Notes: a model not told the origin generated them from the letters alone. 64,000 nucleotides of DNA from Streptomyces sp. S465 (GCF_026898115.1 NZ_CP114036.1:9294001-9358000), one strand, 5' to 3'; positions 1 to 9,164 are shown, numbered from the stretch's first letter. Numbers and translations are program-made.

Positions 1-663
1 GCCGAGTTGGTTCATCCGGCGGACCGCGCGCCGTCCGAGTGAGGTCAGGCCGCCGTCTGTTTTTTCTCGTAGACCACTGCCGAGGGAGTTCGCATCGCTG
101 TAGGCGATGCCGATCTGCCGGACGCCCAGTCCGTGGAGCACGTCGAGCCGGTCGATTTCATTCTCGATCAGTGCCGCTCCCTCGAGGCCGGCGACCACGG
201 CGAGTTGGCCTTCGGCGTGCGCGCGCCGGATGTCGGCGACCGACTCGGCGCGGATGACGTAGTCCTGGTGGGCGACGTCGCACCAGCGCATTCCCAGGTC
301 GGTGATGACGTCGTCCCACTTCCACCCGTTCCGGGACTCGCAGGCGCCCCAGCCGAGGTTGTCGAACACGGCGTCCAGTCCGGACCGGCTCAGTCCCTCG
401 TAGCCGTAGGCGAGGCGGGCCTCACGGTTCCACTGGAGCAGTTCCGTCCTGGCCCTCAGGGGGAGGCGCACCGGGTGGTCGTGGAGCGATACCGCGATGT
501 TCTCGGTCAGGAGGCGCTCGGCCCGTGCCTGTTCATCGGCGGTCAGTCCGAGGTCGTGTGCCGGCAGCCGGTCCACATCGGCCGAGGGGGTGAACTCGGT
601 GTAGTCCTTTCCGGCTTCAAGGTAGGAAAAGGACTGGTAACCGGTATAGCGCTTGGTTGCCAT
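1..663 (-). CDS. Membrane dipeptidase (peptidase M19), 3' part cut by window edge
   Basis: The minus-strand frame starts at ATG 663 and runs open to base 1 (221 codons seen). A good ribosome site (GGAGG) lies 8-9 bases upstream of the ATG. Visible M19 (renal dipeptidase family) signatures are LAVVAGLEGAALIEN, the strand IGIAYSDANSLGSG, and GLTSLGRRAVRRMNQLG near the edge. M19 enzymes are zinc hydrolases that cleave dipeptides, often with D-residues. The catalytic half beyond the edge is not visible. The gene diverges from the Old Yellow Enzyme gene across a 750-base gap. The family call is firm; the substrate is unknown. Confidence 0.8.
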   Translation of the reverse strand, partial: MATKRYTGYQSFSYLEAGKDYTEFTPSADVDRLPAHDLGLTADEQARAERLLTENIAVSLHDHPVRLPLRARTELLQWNREARLAYGYEGLSRSGLDAVFDNLGWGACESRNGWKWDDVITDLGMRWCDVAHQDYVIRAESVADIRRAHAEGQLAVVAGLEGAALIENEIDRLDVLHGLGVRQIGIAYSDANSLGSGLREKTDGGLTSLGRRAVRRMNQLG

Positions 664-1419
664 CGCGACTTCGCCTCCATGCGAGTGTGGGCGTACGGCT
701 TGCGGAACAGCGTGCTGCTGGCGGGACGCGTGTGAGGGGCCTGTGCCGAAGCGAGGGCGGCGAGGCCTGTGGAGTGCCCGGGTCGTGCGGCACCAAAGCC
801 TCGGAGCGACGCGACTGGGCCTTGCCGTGACCGCGGCGGCGGTGACGATGACCCGCCGGGCGATGCCCGTAAGGCCACGAAGCGGGGCCGGATTCGGCGG
901 CGGCCGGACAGGTTCTGCGTGTGCGATGTGTCGCTCAGGGGGCCGAGTCGTCCAGGCAGCGCTCATGGCGCAACCCCTGTTGTTCCGGAATGCGGAACGA
1001 CCGTGCTGCTTTCCGACACGAATCTGAACGGAGTGTGGCGGTTCTGTCAACCATCGCGCGGCACTCTCCGTATCGGTCGGAGGCGGCCGAGGAAAGGCGG
1101 TGCGGGTGGCGGTCCGGCTGCCCGCCGAGGCCGTGCGGCGGCTGCGCCGGCCCTTCCCCCTGGTGTCAGTGCGACCTCGTGCAGGCGGGTTACGCCCCCT
1201 GTCCGGATCGATCGGGGCCTCGTGCTGGACGGTGCGCTCGTGGAGGAGCGGCCCGACCCCCTTGTCTTCCTGTGTCTTCCTGCTCGTCAGGGTCGGCGAT
1301 CGGCGGTTGACGATGGCGCGGCCCCGAAACTATCGTTCCGTATCTCGATATGCTGTTCACCATGGCGGCACGGTAGGCACATGCTCATGCCAGCCGGAAC
1401 CAGGAGAGAGGTATGGCCG
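664..1419. other. Intergenic gap between divergent dipeptidase and OYE genes
   Basis: About 750 bases with no convincing gene. The frames open here are low-complexity arginine/proline translations typical of GC-rich shadows. It holds the palindrome at 982-998 and must contain both divergent promoters. AT-richer sequence around 1330-1365 is the likeliest place for the OYE promoter. Confidence 0.5.
982..998. promoter_or_regulatory. Perfect 6-5-6 palindrome, candidate operator
   Basis: GTTCCG-gaatg-CGGAAC is a perfect inverted repeat in the divergent dipeptidase/OYE gap. Its size and symmetry suit a dimeric regulator. No regulator gene is adjacent in the window, so the protein that binds it is unknown. 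Confidence 0.4.
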
Positions 1420-2490
1420 ATGACGACGGCATCCATGGCCTGGACCCCGATTCGTCTCAGGGAGCTGTCGGTACCCAACCGGGTGTGGCTCTCACCGATG
1501 TGCCAGTACTCCGCGGACAGGTCCGGCGCCCCGACCGACTGGCACATTGCCCACTACGGGTCCCGGGCGGCAGGGGGCGTCGGCATGATCATGGTCGAAT
1601 GCACCGCCGTCGCCCCCGACATGCGCACCACGGCACAGGACCTCGGGCTGTACACCGATGACCAGGTGATCGGCCACCGGCGATTGGCGGAGGCCATCAC
1701 CTCCATCGGGTCGGTGGCGGCGGTCCAGCTGGGGGTCGCGGGTCGCAAGAGCTCGCACGGCGTGCCGTGGGCGAATGACGGGACCCGGAACGCGATACCA
1801 CCGGAGGATGGCGGATGGCAGCCGCTTGCGCCTTCCCCGATCCCGTTCGCCGGCCTGGCCGTTCCGGCCGAGATGACCACGAAGGACGGAACGCGGGTGC
1901 TGGAGGACATCGAGCGGGCCGCCCGCAACGCCCATCGCGCGGGTTATGAGGCCATCGAACTGCATGGGGCGAACGGATATCTGCTCCACGAGTTCCTCTC
2001 GCCGCTGGCCAATCACCGTACCGACGAGTGGGGAGGCGACCCGGAGCGGCGGATGCGGTTCCCGCTGGAGATGGTGAAGGCCGTTCGCGCGGGCTGGCCG
2101 GAGGACAAGCCGGTCCTCGTCCGTCTGCCCGCCGCGGATCTGCTGGAGGGCGGTCTCACCGCCGACGATATGGCCCTGGTCGCGGCCCGCATGGGCGAGG
2201 TGGGCGTTGACATGATCGACCTCGTGACCGGGGCGCTGGTCCCGGAGGCCCTCCGGGTTGCCGAGCCCTTGCACAACGCCCAGTACGGTCCGCGCTTTCG
2301 TGCGGCAGGGGTCCTCACGGCGGCGTCCGGCATGATTGCGCAGGCGCACCACCTCGATCAGGCGATCCCGGAGCTGGTGGACGCGGTGCTGGTCGGCCGG
2401 GCCATGCTGCGCGACCCCTATTGGGCGCTGCGCGCCCTCGATGCGGACCCGCGTGCGTCATGGCCGAAGCAATACCATCGCGCGTTCTGA
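1420..2490 (+). CDS. NADH:flavin oxidoreductase, Old Yellow Enzyme family (YqjM-like)
   Basis: Predicted FMN-dependent ene-reductase of 356 residues, reducing activated C=C bonds with NAD(P)H. ATG 1420 is chosen because AGGAGAG sits 11 bases upstream and the family core begins at once (PIRLRELSVPNRVWLSPMCQ). The frame is open far upstream, but that stretch is not family-like. Other signatures are WHIAHYGSRAAGGVGMI and the active-site segment ELHGANGYLLHEFLSP, followed by NHRTDEWGG. The catalytic pair reads H-x-x-N, as in yeast OYE, not the H-x-x-H usual in YqjM-type enzymes. The usual QLAHAGRK strand is QLGVAGRK. It may be co-transcribed with the next gene. Natural substrate unknown. Confidence 0.88.
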   Translation: MTTASMAWTPIRLRELSVPNRVWLSPMCQYSADRSGAPTDWHIAHYGSRAAGGVGMIMVECTAVAPDMRTTAQDLGLYTDDQVIGHRRLAEAITSIGSVAAVQLGVAGRKSSHGVPWANDGTRNAIPPEDGGWQPLAPSPIPFAGLAVPAEMTTKDGTRVLEDIERAARNAHRAGYEAIELHGANGYLLHEFLSPLANHRTDEWGGDPERRMRFPLEMVKAVRAGWPEDKPVLVRLPAADLLEGGLTADDMALVAARMGEVGVDMIDLVTGALVPEALRVAEPLHNAQYGPRFRAAGVLTAASGMIAQAHHLDQAIPELVDAVLVGRAMLRDPYWALRALDADPRASWPKQYHRAF

Positions 2491-2744
2491 GGTACGCGCA
2501 TCGCCCGCAGCCCGCCGCCGTATCCCCAGGACCCCGGGACGGGAAGACCTGGAAGCGGCGGACAGTTGCCGCAGCGTGCGGGATGCGGGTTCGGGGCGCG
2601 AGGAAAGTTCACGCGCGGGCGATGATTCTGCTGCGATTCTGCTGCGGGATAAGGGTCTCCTCCTTGAACGCCCCTGCCGGACGCCCACCTGTTCCGGTCC
2701 GGGTGTGGAGGCAGAGCACTACTCGTGACAGGAGACTCTCCCGA

Positions 2745-3410
2745 ATGACTGATCCCGAACTGGCAGCAGGCCGCAGCCGGAGGGCCGGGGTCTGGCCCCT
2801 GATCCACAATGAGCGAGCGGCGCTGGCGACCGATCTCGCGGACCTGTCCGACGAGCAGTGGGCGACACCTTCGCTGTGCAGCGGATTGACGGTACGCGAG
2901 GTCCTGGCGCATCTGACTGCGGGGGCCAGCCTCAACGCCGCGCGCTGGCTGGCGGGTGTGATCCGCTGCCGGTTCGACTTTGACAAGCAGGTGGCCATGC
3001 GGCTGGCCGAGCAGCTGGGGGCAACCCCGACCGAGACCCGTGAGCGATTCCGGCACATCGTCCCGAGCACGACGAAGCCTCCGCTCCCGGCGGTGGCCAT
3101 GCTGGGCGAGACGATCGTGCACGCGGAAGACATCCGGCGCCCGCTGGGAATTCGCCGTGACTATCCGATCGAGACAGTCACGCAGGTGGCCGAGTACTAC
3201 CGGGGATCGGACCTCGTGGTCGTCGCCAAGGGACGCATCGGCGGCCTGCAACTCGTCGCCGCTGACGGCCCCTTCGCGGCCGGTTCCGGACCGCTCGTGT
3301 CCGGCACCAGCTTGGCCCTGGTGATGGCCATGACCGGGCGCACGACGTACTGCGATGACCTTGAAGGCGACGGTGTCGAGCTCCTCCGCGGCCGCTGCGC
3401 AATAGTGTGA
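2745..3410 (+). CDS. Maleylpyruvate isomerase family, mycothiol-dependent (MDMPI/DinB fold)
   Basis: 221 residues from ATG 2745, preceded by AGGAGA at 9-base spacing. The N-terminus shows the family's four-helix start (ERAALATDLADLSDEQW, then LCSGLTVREVLAHLT) and a later segment ETIVHAEDIRRPLGI; histidine and acidic residues there are candidate metal ligands. The family binds a divalent metal and in actinomycetes often uses mycothiol as thiol cofactor. Members have many roles, so maleylpyruvate itself is only a name. The gene lies 254 bases after the OYE gene on the same strand. A strong hairpin follows the stop codon. Confidence 0.75.
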   Translation: MTDPELAAGRSRRAGVWPLIHNERAALATDLADLSDEQWATPSLCSGLTVREVLAHLTAGASLNAARWLAGVIRCRFDFDKQVAMRLAEQLGATPTETRERFRHIVPSTTKPPLPAVAMLGETIVHAEDIRRPLGIRRDYPIETVTQVAEYYRGSDLVVVAKGRIGGLQLVAADGPFAAGSGPLVSGTSLALVMAMTGRTTYCDDLEGDGVELLRGRCAIV

Positions 3411-3442
3411 CGGCGTGGAGCCGTTCCTCCCAACGCTTCGCC

Positions 3443-3480
3443 CGGTGGAGCCGGGCCCGAGTCCGGGCCCGGCTCCACCG
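3443..3480. terminator. Perfect 17-bp hairpin between convergent genes
   Basis: CGGTGGAGCCGGGCCCG (3443-3459), loop AGTC, then the exact reverse complement (3464-3480). It lies 32 bases after the MDMPI stop and between convergent genes, as expected of a bidirectional factor-independent terminator in a high-GC actinomycete. No U-tract follows, which is usual there. The rest of 3411-3718 shows nothing else. Confidence 0.75.
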
Positions 3481-3718
3481 CGTCCCGACGCCCCCGGTCG
3501 CCGGTATGTATCGCCGGTAAAGGTGTGGAGTCCTCGCAACGACGCGGACGCTCCGGTCGTCGCTTTCCCTCGCGCGCTGACGAGAGACCGCCGGCCGGAG
3601 ATGGGTGGCTGACAGGGCCCGGCCGGCCGGCGGTCGTTCGGGGTTATGCGAAGAACGGGCTTTCGCCGCCGCCCGCCGTGGGGTCACCTTCGTCCATGGG
3701 CATGCGCGAGCTCTCCTT

Positions 3719-6067
3719 TCAGTCGAGGAGGTCCAGCCCGGCGGCGACGATGCTGTCGGTATCGATGCCGTGGTAGCGGTAGACGTCCTCGAGGCCGCCG
3801 GACTGGCCGAAGCCGGTCACGCCGAGCGTGGCGATGGGCACGTTGTTGACCGTGGCGAGGAAGGCCAGCGTGTGCGGGTGGCCGTCGAGCACGGTGAGCA
3901 GGGGAGTGGCCCGCTCGGCCGGGAAGATCTGGTCGAGGATCCAGTCCGGGGCAGCCGCCAGCCCCCGTCGGGCCTGGAGTGCGCGGAAGAGCAGGTCCGG
4001 GCTGGTCACGCACACGACGTCGGCCCCGTAACCGAGTGCGGCCAGCCGGTCGGCGGCGGCCATGGCCTGGGGAACCGTGGCGCCCATCGCGGCCAGCGTC
4101 ACTGCCGGCTGATCGTGCTGCCGTAGCCGGTAGCCGCCTGCGACCACCTGCCGGCGGCGGCGTTCGCGGGCAGCCGGGTCGCTCGGCACCGCCGCCAGGG
4201 ACTGGTCGATGGGACGGGTGGACAGCCGCAGGTACGCCGAGCTCCCCTCCGGCCGGCCGAGGTTGCCGAGCGCGGCCAGCAGGCACCACTCGGTATCGAT
4301 CGCGAACGCGGGCTCGTAGGCCACACACCCCGGCTGTTCGATGCCGAGCGAGGGTGTGGTGATCGACTGGTGCGCGCCGCCTTCCGGTGCGAGGGTGACG
4401 CCGGACGGCGTGCCGACCAGGATCGACTGGCCGCCGGCGTAGATACCGAAGGACCACGGCTCCAGGGCCCTGTTGACGAAGGGGTCGTAGACCACGCCGA
4501 TCGGCAGCAGCGGCTGGCCCCAGCGGCTCCAGGTGGCGCCCAGTTCGCCGAGCAGGCCCACCAGGTTCGTCTCGGCGATACCCAACTCCACGTGCTGCCC
4601 GGTCGGCTTCTCCCGCCAGTGCAGGATCGTCTCCGCGTCGTCGGCGAACCAGTTGGTGCGTTCAGCGGGCGACCACACGCCCACCTTGTTGAGCCAGCCG
4701 CCCAGGTTGGTGGTGGAGCTGACGTCCGGGCTGACGGTGACGATCCGGCCCGCCGCCTGCGGTGCCTGACGAGTGAGGTCCAGCAGCACCCGCCCGAGGG
4801 CCTGCTGGGTGGTGCCGGTGCCGCTGGGTGCCGGGCGGCCAAGGTCGGGCGGGACCGTGGGCGGCGCTTGCGGCTCGCGCAGGGGACGGCGCAGCCGCCG
4901 GGCGGCGGCCGCGCACAGATCCGCTTCCGCCGAACCCTCGGTGAAACCTGTCCAGGGGTGGTCCAGGTCCGTCCCGAGGCGGTCGGCCAGTGCCCGCATC
5001 TGACCGGCGGTCAGCAGCGAGGAGTGGTTCTGCGGATGGCCCTCGGTGGGCAGCCGATGGCCTTTGACCGTGTACGCGAAGATCACGGTCGGGCGGGTGT
5101 CGTCGACGGCGTCGTACGCCTCGAGCAGCGTGCCGAGGTCATGGCCGCCCAGGTTGCGCAGTGCCGCCAGCAGAGTGGCATCGTCCAGTTCCGCGATGAG
5201 CCCGGCGATGGGGGCGGCGGTGGAGCCGGTGCCGGGCAGACGTTCGCGCAGCTGATCGGCGGAGCAGCGCAGCAACCGCTGGTACTCGGGGTTGCCCATG
5301 GCGTCGATACGGGCGCGCAGGGACTCCCCGCCGGGACGGGTGAACAACTCCTGCAGCAGATGCCCGTACTTGAGAGTGAGCACCTGCCAGCCGGCCGCGG
5401 CAAACGTGTCCCGCAGCCGTTCCGCGGCGATTCCGGGCACGACACGGTCCAGCGACTGCCGATTCAGATCCACGACCCACACCACCTCGCCCAGGCCCGG
5501 CACCGCAGGGTCATGGACCGCCTCCCAGATCGCGCCCTCGTCCAGCTCCGCGTCACCGAGCAGGGAATACTGCCGCCCGGTCCCGGCGCCGCCGAAGTGG
5601 CCCTCCACGTAGCGCCGCGCGAGGGCACCCCACAGGGGAGCGGTGGCGCCGATGCCGACCGAACCGGTGGAGTAGTCGACCGGATCGGGGTCCTTGGACC
5701 GGCTGGGATAGCTCTGCAGACCACCGAAAGCGCGCAGACTCGTCAGGTAGGACTCGTCCAGCTCGTCCAGCAGGTAGTTGATCGCGTGCAGAACGGGTGA
5801 CGCGTGGGGCTTGACGGACACCCGGTCCTCGGCGCCCAGCGCGTGGAACCACAGCGCCGTCATGATCGAGGTCATCGAGGCGCTGGACGCCTGGTGGCCG
5901 CCGACCTTCAGCCCTGACGGGTTCGGCCGCACGCGGTTGGCATGGTCGACGATCGCCGTGGAGAGCCACAGCACCCGCCGCTCGACCGCCTCCAGCGTCG
6001 CGAGTTGTCCTGGCTGGACAGGCCCCCTGCCCTGAGCGTCAACGGATGCCACCTTCGGAACCACCAC
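3719..6067 (-). CDS. Transketolase-like / homodimeric 2-oxoacid dehydrogenase E1-like TPP enzyme
   Basis: 782 residues from GTG 6067, chosen because GGAGG (6078-6074) lies 6 bases upstream; an in-frame ATG at 6082 would include that site. N-terminal segments GGHQASSASMTS and SVGIGATAPLWG match the transketolase/AceE superfamily. The Mg-TPP motif is GDAELDEG (about residue 171) with DLNRQSLD about 25 residues on. The pattern resembles bacterial AceE (GDGEMDE, NLQRLDG) more than classical transketolase. HRLPTEGHPQNHSSLL and a C-terminal ADVVCVTSPDLL complete the two pyrimidine/C-terminal domains. Length is near AceE (about 890) but shorter. It diverges from an Lrp-type gene that probably controls it. 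Donor substrate not known. Confidence 0.8.
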   Translation of the reverse strand: MVVPKVASVDAQGRGPVQPGQLATLEAVERRVLWLSTAIVDHANRVRPNPSGLKVGGHQASSASMTSIMTALWFHALGAEDRVSVKPHASPVLHAINYLLDELDESYLTSLRAFGGLQSYPSRSKDPDPVDYSTGSVGIGATAPLWGALARRYVEGHFGGAGTGRQYSLLGDAELDEGAIWEAVHDPAVPGLGEVVWVVDLNRQSLDRVVPGIAAERLRDTFAAAGWQVLTLKYGHLLQELFTRPGGESLRARIDAMGNPEYQRLLRCSADQLRERLPGTGSTAAPIAGLIAELDDATLLAALRNLGGHDLGTLLEAYDAVDDTRPTVIFAYTVKGHRLPTEGHPQNHSSLLTAGQMRALADRLGTDLDHPWTGFTEGSAEADLCAAAARRLRRPLREPQAPPTVPPDLGRPAPSGTGTTQQALGRVLLDLTRQAPQAAGRIVTVSPDVSSTTNLGGWLNKVGVWSPAERTNWFADDAETILHWREKPTGQHVELGIAETNLVGLLGELGATWSRWGQPLLPIGVVYDPFVNRALEPWSFGIYAGGQSILVGTPSGVTLAPEGGAHQSITTPSLGIEQPGCVAYEPAFAIDTEWCLLAALGNLGRPEGSSAYLRLSTRPIDQSLAAVPSDPAARERRRRQVVAGGYRLRQHDQPAVTLAAMGATVPQAMAAADRLAALGYGADVVCVTSPDLLFRALQARRGLAAAPDWILDQIFPAERATPLLTVLDGHPHTLAFLATVNNVPIATLGVTGFGQSGGLEDVYRYHGIDTDSIVAAGLDLLD

Positions 6068-6166
6068 AGACCACCTCCGCATCCCGGGTCAAGACTCCGG
6101 GCTGTGACTTTGTGATCCGCAAGTAGACAGATAAGTCTCCGACTGCACAAGATGCGCTCCTGCGAC

Positions 6167-6181
6167 TGAGCATTCTGCTCA
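6167..6181. promoter_or_regulatory. Lrp-type operator candidate
   Basis: TGAGCA-ttc-TGCTCA is a perfect 6-3-6 palindrome in the 141-base divergent gap between the TPP-enzyme and Lrp genes. Its 15-bp length and central T-rich triplet fit an Lrp/AsnC dimer site. On the minus strand a promoter can be read nearby (TTGTGC, 17 bases, TCTACT), so binding could affect the TPP enzyme gene. Confidence 0.5.
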
Positions 6182-6208
6182 CATACGAGGGAAACGAGAG
6201 GACGCCGA

Positions 6209-6727
6209 TTGAACACCGTGAACAGCAAACGGGCCCTGGATGCCACCGACGCCCGGATCCTGCTCGCCCTGGCGACCGAGCCACGCGCCACCGTCGTCGC
6301 CTTGGCCGAGCGCCTGGGTCTGTCCCGCAACACCGTTCAGGCGCGGCTGGCCAGGATGGAGCGTGGTGGCGCGCTCGGTTCCTTCGAACGCCGCATCACC
6401 CCGGACGCGCTCGGCTACCCGCTCACCGCATTCGTCACCGCACGGGTCGACCAACACCGGCTGGCCGAGGTCTCCCAGGCGCTGACAGGCATTGCCGAGG
6501 TGGTGGAGGTCTTCGGTCTCAGCGGCGAGACCGACCTGCTGGTGCGGGTCGTCGCAGCCGACGCCGAGGACCTGTACCGGATCGCGGGACAGATCCTCGC
6601 CATCCCCGATGTCGAACGCACCACCACGGCCCTGGCCATGCGCGAACTGGTGCCCCACCGCCTCACCCCACTGCTGCGCCGTGCCGCCACGGACGGCAGC
6701 CGGCGACAGGACGATGAAGGGCCCTGA
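6209..6727 (+). CDS. Lrp/AsnC family transcriptional regulator
   Basis: 172 residues. TTG 6209 has GAGAGGA 6-7 bases upstream; GTG 6218 is the alternative. LDATDARILLALATEPRATV, LAERLGLSRNTVQARLARME (helix-turn-helix) and GYPLTAFVTARVDQHRLAEV with GLSGETDLLVRVVAADAEDL (RAM/AsnC ligand domain) show a complete single-unit Lrp protein. These sense amino acids or related metabolites. The divergent neighbour is a 2-oxoacid/ketose TPP enzyme, its likely target through the palindrome at 6167-6181. Confidence 0.88.
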   Translation: MNTVNSKRALDATDARILLALATEPRATVVALAERLGLSRNTVQARLARMERGGALGSFERRITPDALGYPLTAFVTARVDQHRLAEVSQALTGIAEVVEVFGLSGETDLLVRVVAADAEDLYRIAGQILAIPDVERTTTALAMRELVPHRLTPLLRRAATDGSRRQDDEGP

Positions 6728-7012
6728 TGGGCGGGTCGGCCGGTCGGCGCGGCGGCACTCCACCACGGGAAGCTCGCAGCCTGAGCAGGTGTCGGCTGGT
6801 CACGCTCGTCCTCAGCCGCTGCGGACTACGCCTCTCCAGCGCACCGGCCCTCGCCGTCGGCTGCCTGCTCCCCGGCGGCCAGGCCACCTCCTGGAGCAGG
6901 GAGAAGACCAGTGCGCGCCGCGTGATGGCCTGGGGAGCCCCGCCCCGGCCCCCGTCGCGGACGGCACCGCCGCGTAGGGGGGGCGGCCGGACGCGGACCG
7001 GCGAGTGGAGCC

Positions 7013-7042
7013 TTGACATGCCGATGAGCCCGTTCCTAGCCT
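7013..7042 (+). promoter_or_regulatory. Promoter for amidase gene
   Basis: TTGACA (7013-7018), 18-base spacer, TAGCCT (7037-7042). This is a good primary-sigma-type promoter just upstream of the amidase. The 285 bases before it, back to 6728, show nothing gene-like. Confidence 0.6.
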
Positions 7043-7118
7043 GTGCCGTGTTCAAGCACACTGTGCCATGATTCGGCACGCCGTCCGGGTGAAAGCCTCG
7101 CCTTCCGGAACGGCGACG

Positions 7119-8549
7119 ATGGGGGTGTTCGTGACTTCTTCAGCTGGCGCGACCGTCGGCACGTACGACCCGGTCGCGTTCCGCGGACTGCGGTTTCACA
7201 CGGCGGTGGAGCAGTTCCGCAGTGGCGCTGACACGCCGCGCGATTACCTGGAGCGTTGCCTTTCGAGGATCGCCGAACTCGAGCCGACCGTGCGAGCCTG
7301 GGCCGTGCTCGAGGAGTCGGGTGCGCGCGAGCAGGCTGACGCCAGCACCCGTCGCTACCGTCGGGGGGAGCCGCTCTCGCCCATCGACGGCATGCCCATC
7401 GGAATCAAGGACGTTCTGGAAACGAAGGACATGCCCACCGAGTACGGCTGCGCCGCGTACGCGGGTAACTTCCCGAAGCGGGACAACGCCGCGGTGTGGG
7501 CGCTGCGGCAGGCGGGCGCCGTCCTGGTCGGGAAAACCGTCACCACGGAACTGGCGGGCCCGGAACCCGGCCCGACGACCAACCCGTTCCACCCGGAGCA
7601 CACGCCGGGTGGATCGTCGTCCGGCTCGTCAGCGGCCGTCGGGGCGTCGATGGTGCCCGCGGCGATCTCCACACAGTCCGGCGGGTCGCTCATGCGGCCT
7701 GCGAGCTTTTGCGGGAACTGGGGTCTGAAGCCGTCACGCGGGGCCATCAATCGCGGTGAACGGCAGACCGCGAGCACGACGACCCACGGCGTGGTGGCGG
7801 CGTGTCCTGAGGACATGTGGCAGGTGGCCATCGAGATCGCCCGTCGCGTGGGCGGCGATCCGGGTTGGCCGGCCTTGCGCGGGCCCGCCACGCCGCCACC
7901 GGCCCGAAAGCCCCTCACCCTCGCCGTCATGGAGACCGAAGGCTGGGACCGTCTGGACGAGCGGAGCCGCGAAGCCTTTCACCGGGTGACCCGACAGATC
8001 GAGGCCTGCGGCGTGACGGTGCTCCGGCGAGGCGACGAACCGCTGCTCGAACGATTTGAGCGGGCACTGGTCGGTGCTGCCGAGTTGACCAGTCTGATCC
8101 TCGCACGCGAGCACCTGTGGGCCTTCCGTGACCTGGTGGAGGCACACCCGGACCGCGTCAGCGCGCGGAGCAAGCGCTTCTTCATCGAAGCCGCGGAGAG
8201 GCTGGGGGCGGCAGGCTACGAGCGGGCGTTGCAGGACCGCGAAGTCGTGCAGGCGGCTTTCGCGGGTATGGGCAGCGTCGTGGACGCCGTCGTCGCGCCG
8301 ACATCCACCGGCTCGGCGCCGCGGTGGCTTGGCGATGTCGCCGGAGAGCCGCCGGCGCGATGGCCGACGGGAGACCCGGTGTTCAATACGCCGAGCTCAC
8401 TCTTGGGGACCCCGGCGGTGAACGTTCCGCTCATGGCGGTCGGCGGGCTGCCCTTCGGCCTTCAGGTGATGGGGCAACCGGGCACTGATGCCCGCATGGT
8501 CGCCCTCGCACGCTGGTTGGGTGAGGCCGTTGCGCCGGTCATCGCCTGA
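7119..8549 (+). CDS. Amidase (amidase signature family)
   Basis: Hydrolase of amide bonds with the Ser-cisSer-Lys triad. From ATG 7119 (476 residues) the lysine is in GIKD (K97), the cis-serine in PGGSSSGS (S167) and the nucleophile in TQSGGS (S190). Flanking sequence AVGASMVPAAI and LMRPASFCGNWGLKPSRG is typical of the family. The start is uncertain: ATG 7068 is closer to the promoter but lacks a ribosome site, and GTG 7131 follows a GGGGG run. The cytoplasmic protein carries no signal peptide. Neighbours give no clue to its substrate; family names such as Glu-tRNA amidotransferase A should not be used for it. Confidence 0.85.
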   Translation: MGVFVTSSAGATVGTYDPVAFRGLRFHTAVEQFRSGADTPRDYLERCLSRIAELEPTVRAWAVLEESGAREQADASTRRYRRGEPLSPIDGMPIGIKDVLETKDMPTEYGCAAYAGNFPKRDNAAVWALRQAGAVLVGKTVTTELAGPEPGPTTNPFHPEHTPGGSSSGSSAAVGASMVPAAISTQSGGSLMRPASFCGNWGLKPSRGAINRGERQTASTTTHGVVAACPEDMWQVAIEIARRVGGDPGWPALRGPATPPPARKPLTLAVMETEGWDRLDERSREAFHRVTRQIEACGVTVLRRGDEPLLERFERALVGAAELTSLILAREHLWAFRDLVEAHPDRVSARSKRFFIEAAERLGAAGYERALQDREVVQAAFAGMGSVVDAVVAPTSTGSAPRWLGDVAGEPPARWPTGDPVFNTPSSLLGTPAVNVPLMAVGGLPFGLQVMGQPGTDARMVALARWLGEAVAPVIA

Positions 8550-8613
8550 TGCGGGCAAACGCGCCGTCCCGGAACCGGAACGTGGAGGGCCCGCCGTACC
8601 ACGCTGAGGCGGC

Positions 8614-8748
8614 ATGATCCGCCGCTACATCGTCTGGCGGAACGAACACGCCACTGACGGACGGCTTCGCGAGGTAGTCAACCAAGTGCCTGCGGTCGCC
8701 TGGACGCCGAGCCCAGGCGCGTACATCCTCCCGCGGCGAAAGGCATGA
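8614..8748 (+). pseudogene. Transposase C-terminal scrap (IS630-like)
   Basis: A 44-codon frame begins MIRRYIVWRNEHATDGRLRE, resembling from memory the C-terminal end of IS630-type transposases (RYIxWRN and a basic tail). Nothing transposase-like lies upstream, so it is only a remnant. It sits immediately before the Trypco2 cassette, which suggests that this boundary has seen mobile elements. The 100 bases between it and the next gene show nothing else. Confidence 0.35.
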
Positions 8749-8858
8749 GCTGATGCGAGGCTCGGCGCCCGGCTGGACGAGGTGCGGCCGGTCGACGGGT
8801 GCGTCCCCGGTACTGTGTCGCCTACTACCCGACGCGCGGGCCGAGGAAGGGGAGCGTG

Positions 8859-9164
8859 GTGGAGCTCACCGAGATGATCCGGGAACTGCGGGCGCAGCTG
8901 ACGGCCGCGGCGGCGGACGGTACGGGTGAGTCGCTCCAGTTCGAGGTCGGCCCGATCGAGATCGAGGTGAGTGTCGCCGTCAGCAAAGAGGCGGGCGGCA
9001 GCGGCAAGGTGCGTTTCCTCGTCGTCGAGGCGGGCGCTGACGGCAAGTACGCGAGGGCCGAGACACAGCGCATCACGATCACCCTTCAGCCGACATCCCC
9101 AGGTCCGGGCGGCACCCGCACGGCCACCCGGATCTCGGGGGCCGAGGTGCCGGAAGAACGCTGA
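8859..9164 (+). CDS. Trypco2 family protein (trypsin-co-occurring domain 2)
   Basis: About 101 residues from GTG 8859, with AGGAAGG 8 bases upstream (GTG 8856 is equally in frame). The protein is almost only the domain: VELTEMIRELRAQLTAAAADG, ESLQFEVGPIEIEVSVAVSK, then GKVRFLVVEAGADGKYARAET and ITITLQP. This beta-rich module is known as trypsin-co-occurring domain 2 because it is found beside trypsin-like protease/NTPase genes in proposed bacterial conflict systems. Exactly that gene follows after 16 bases, so the two are surely co-translated. It may be a partner, substrate or inhibitor of the protease; its mechanism is unknown. Confidence 0.82.
   Translation: MELTEMIRELRAQLTAAAADGTGESLQFEVGPIEIEVSVAVSKEAGGSGKVRFLVVEAGADGKYARAETQRITITLQPTSPGPGGTRTATRISGAEVPEER

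Noticed and set aside
769..1419. Upstream extension of the Old Yellow Enzyme frame
   Set aside because: Open by GC bias only; the sequence is unlike the family and the ribosome site at 1402 marks the real start.
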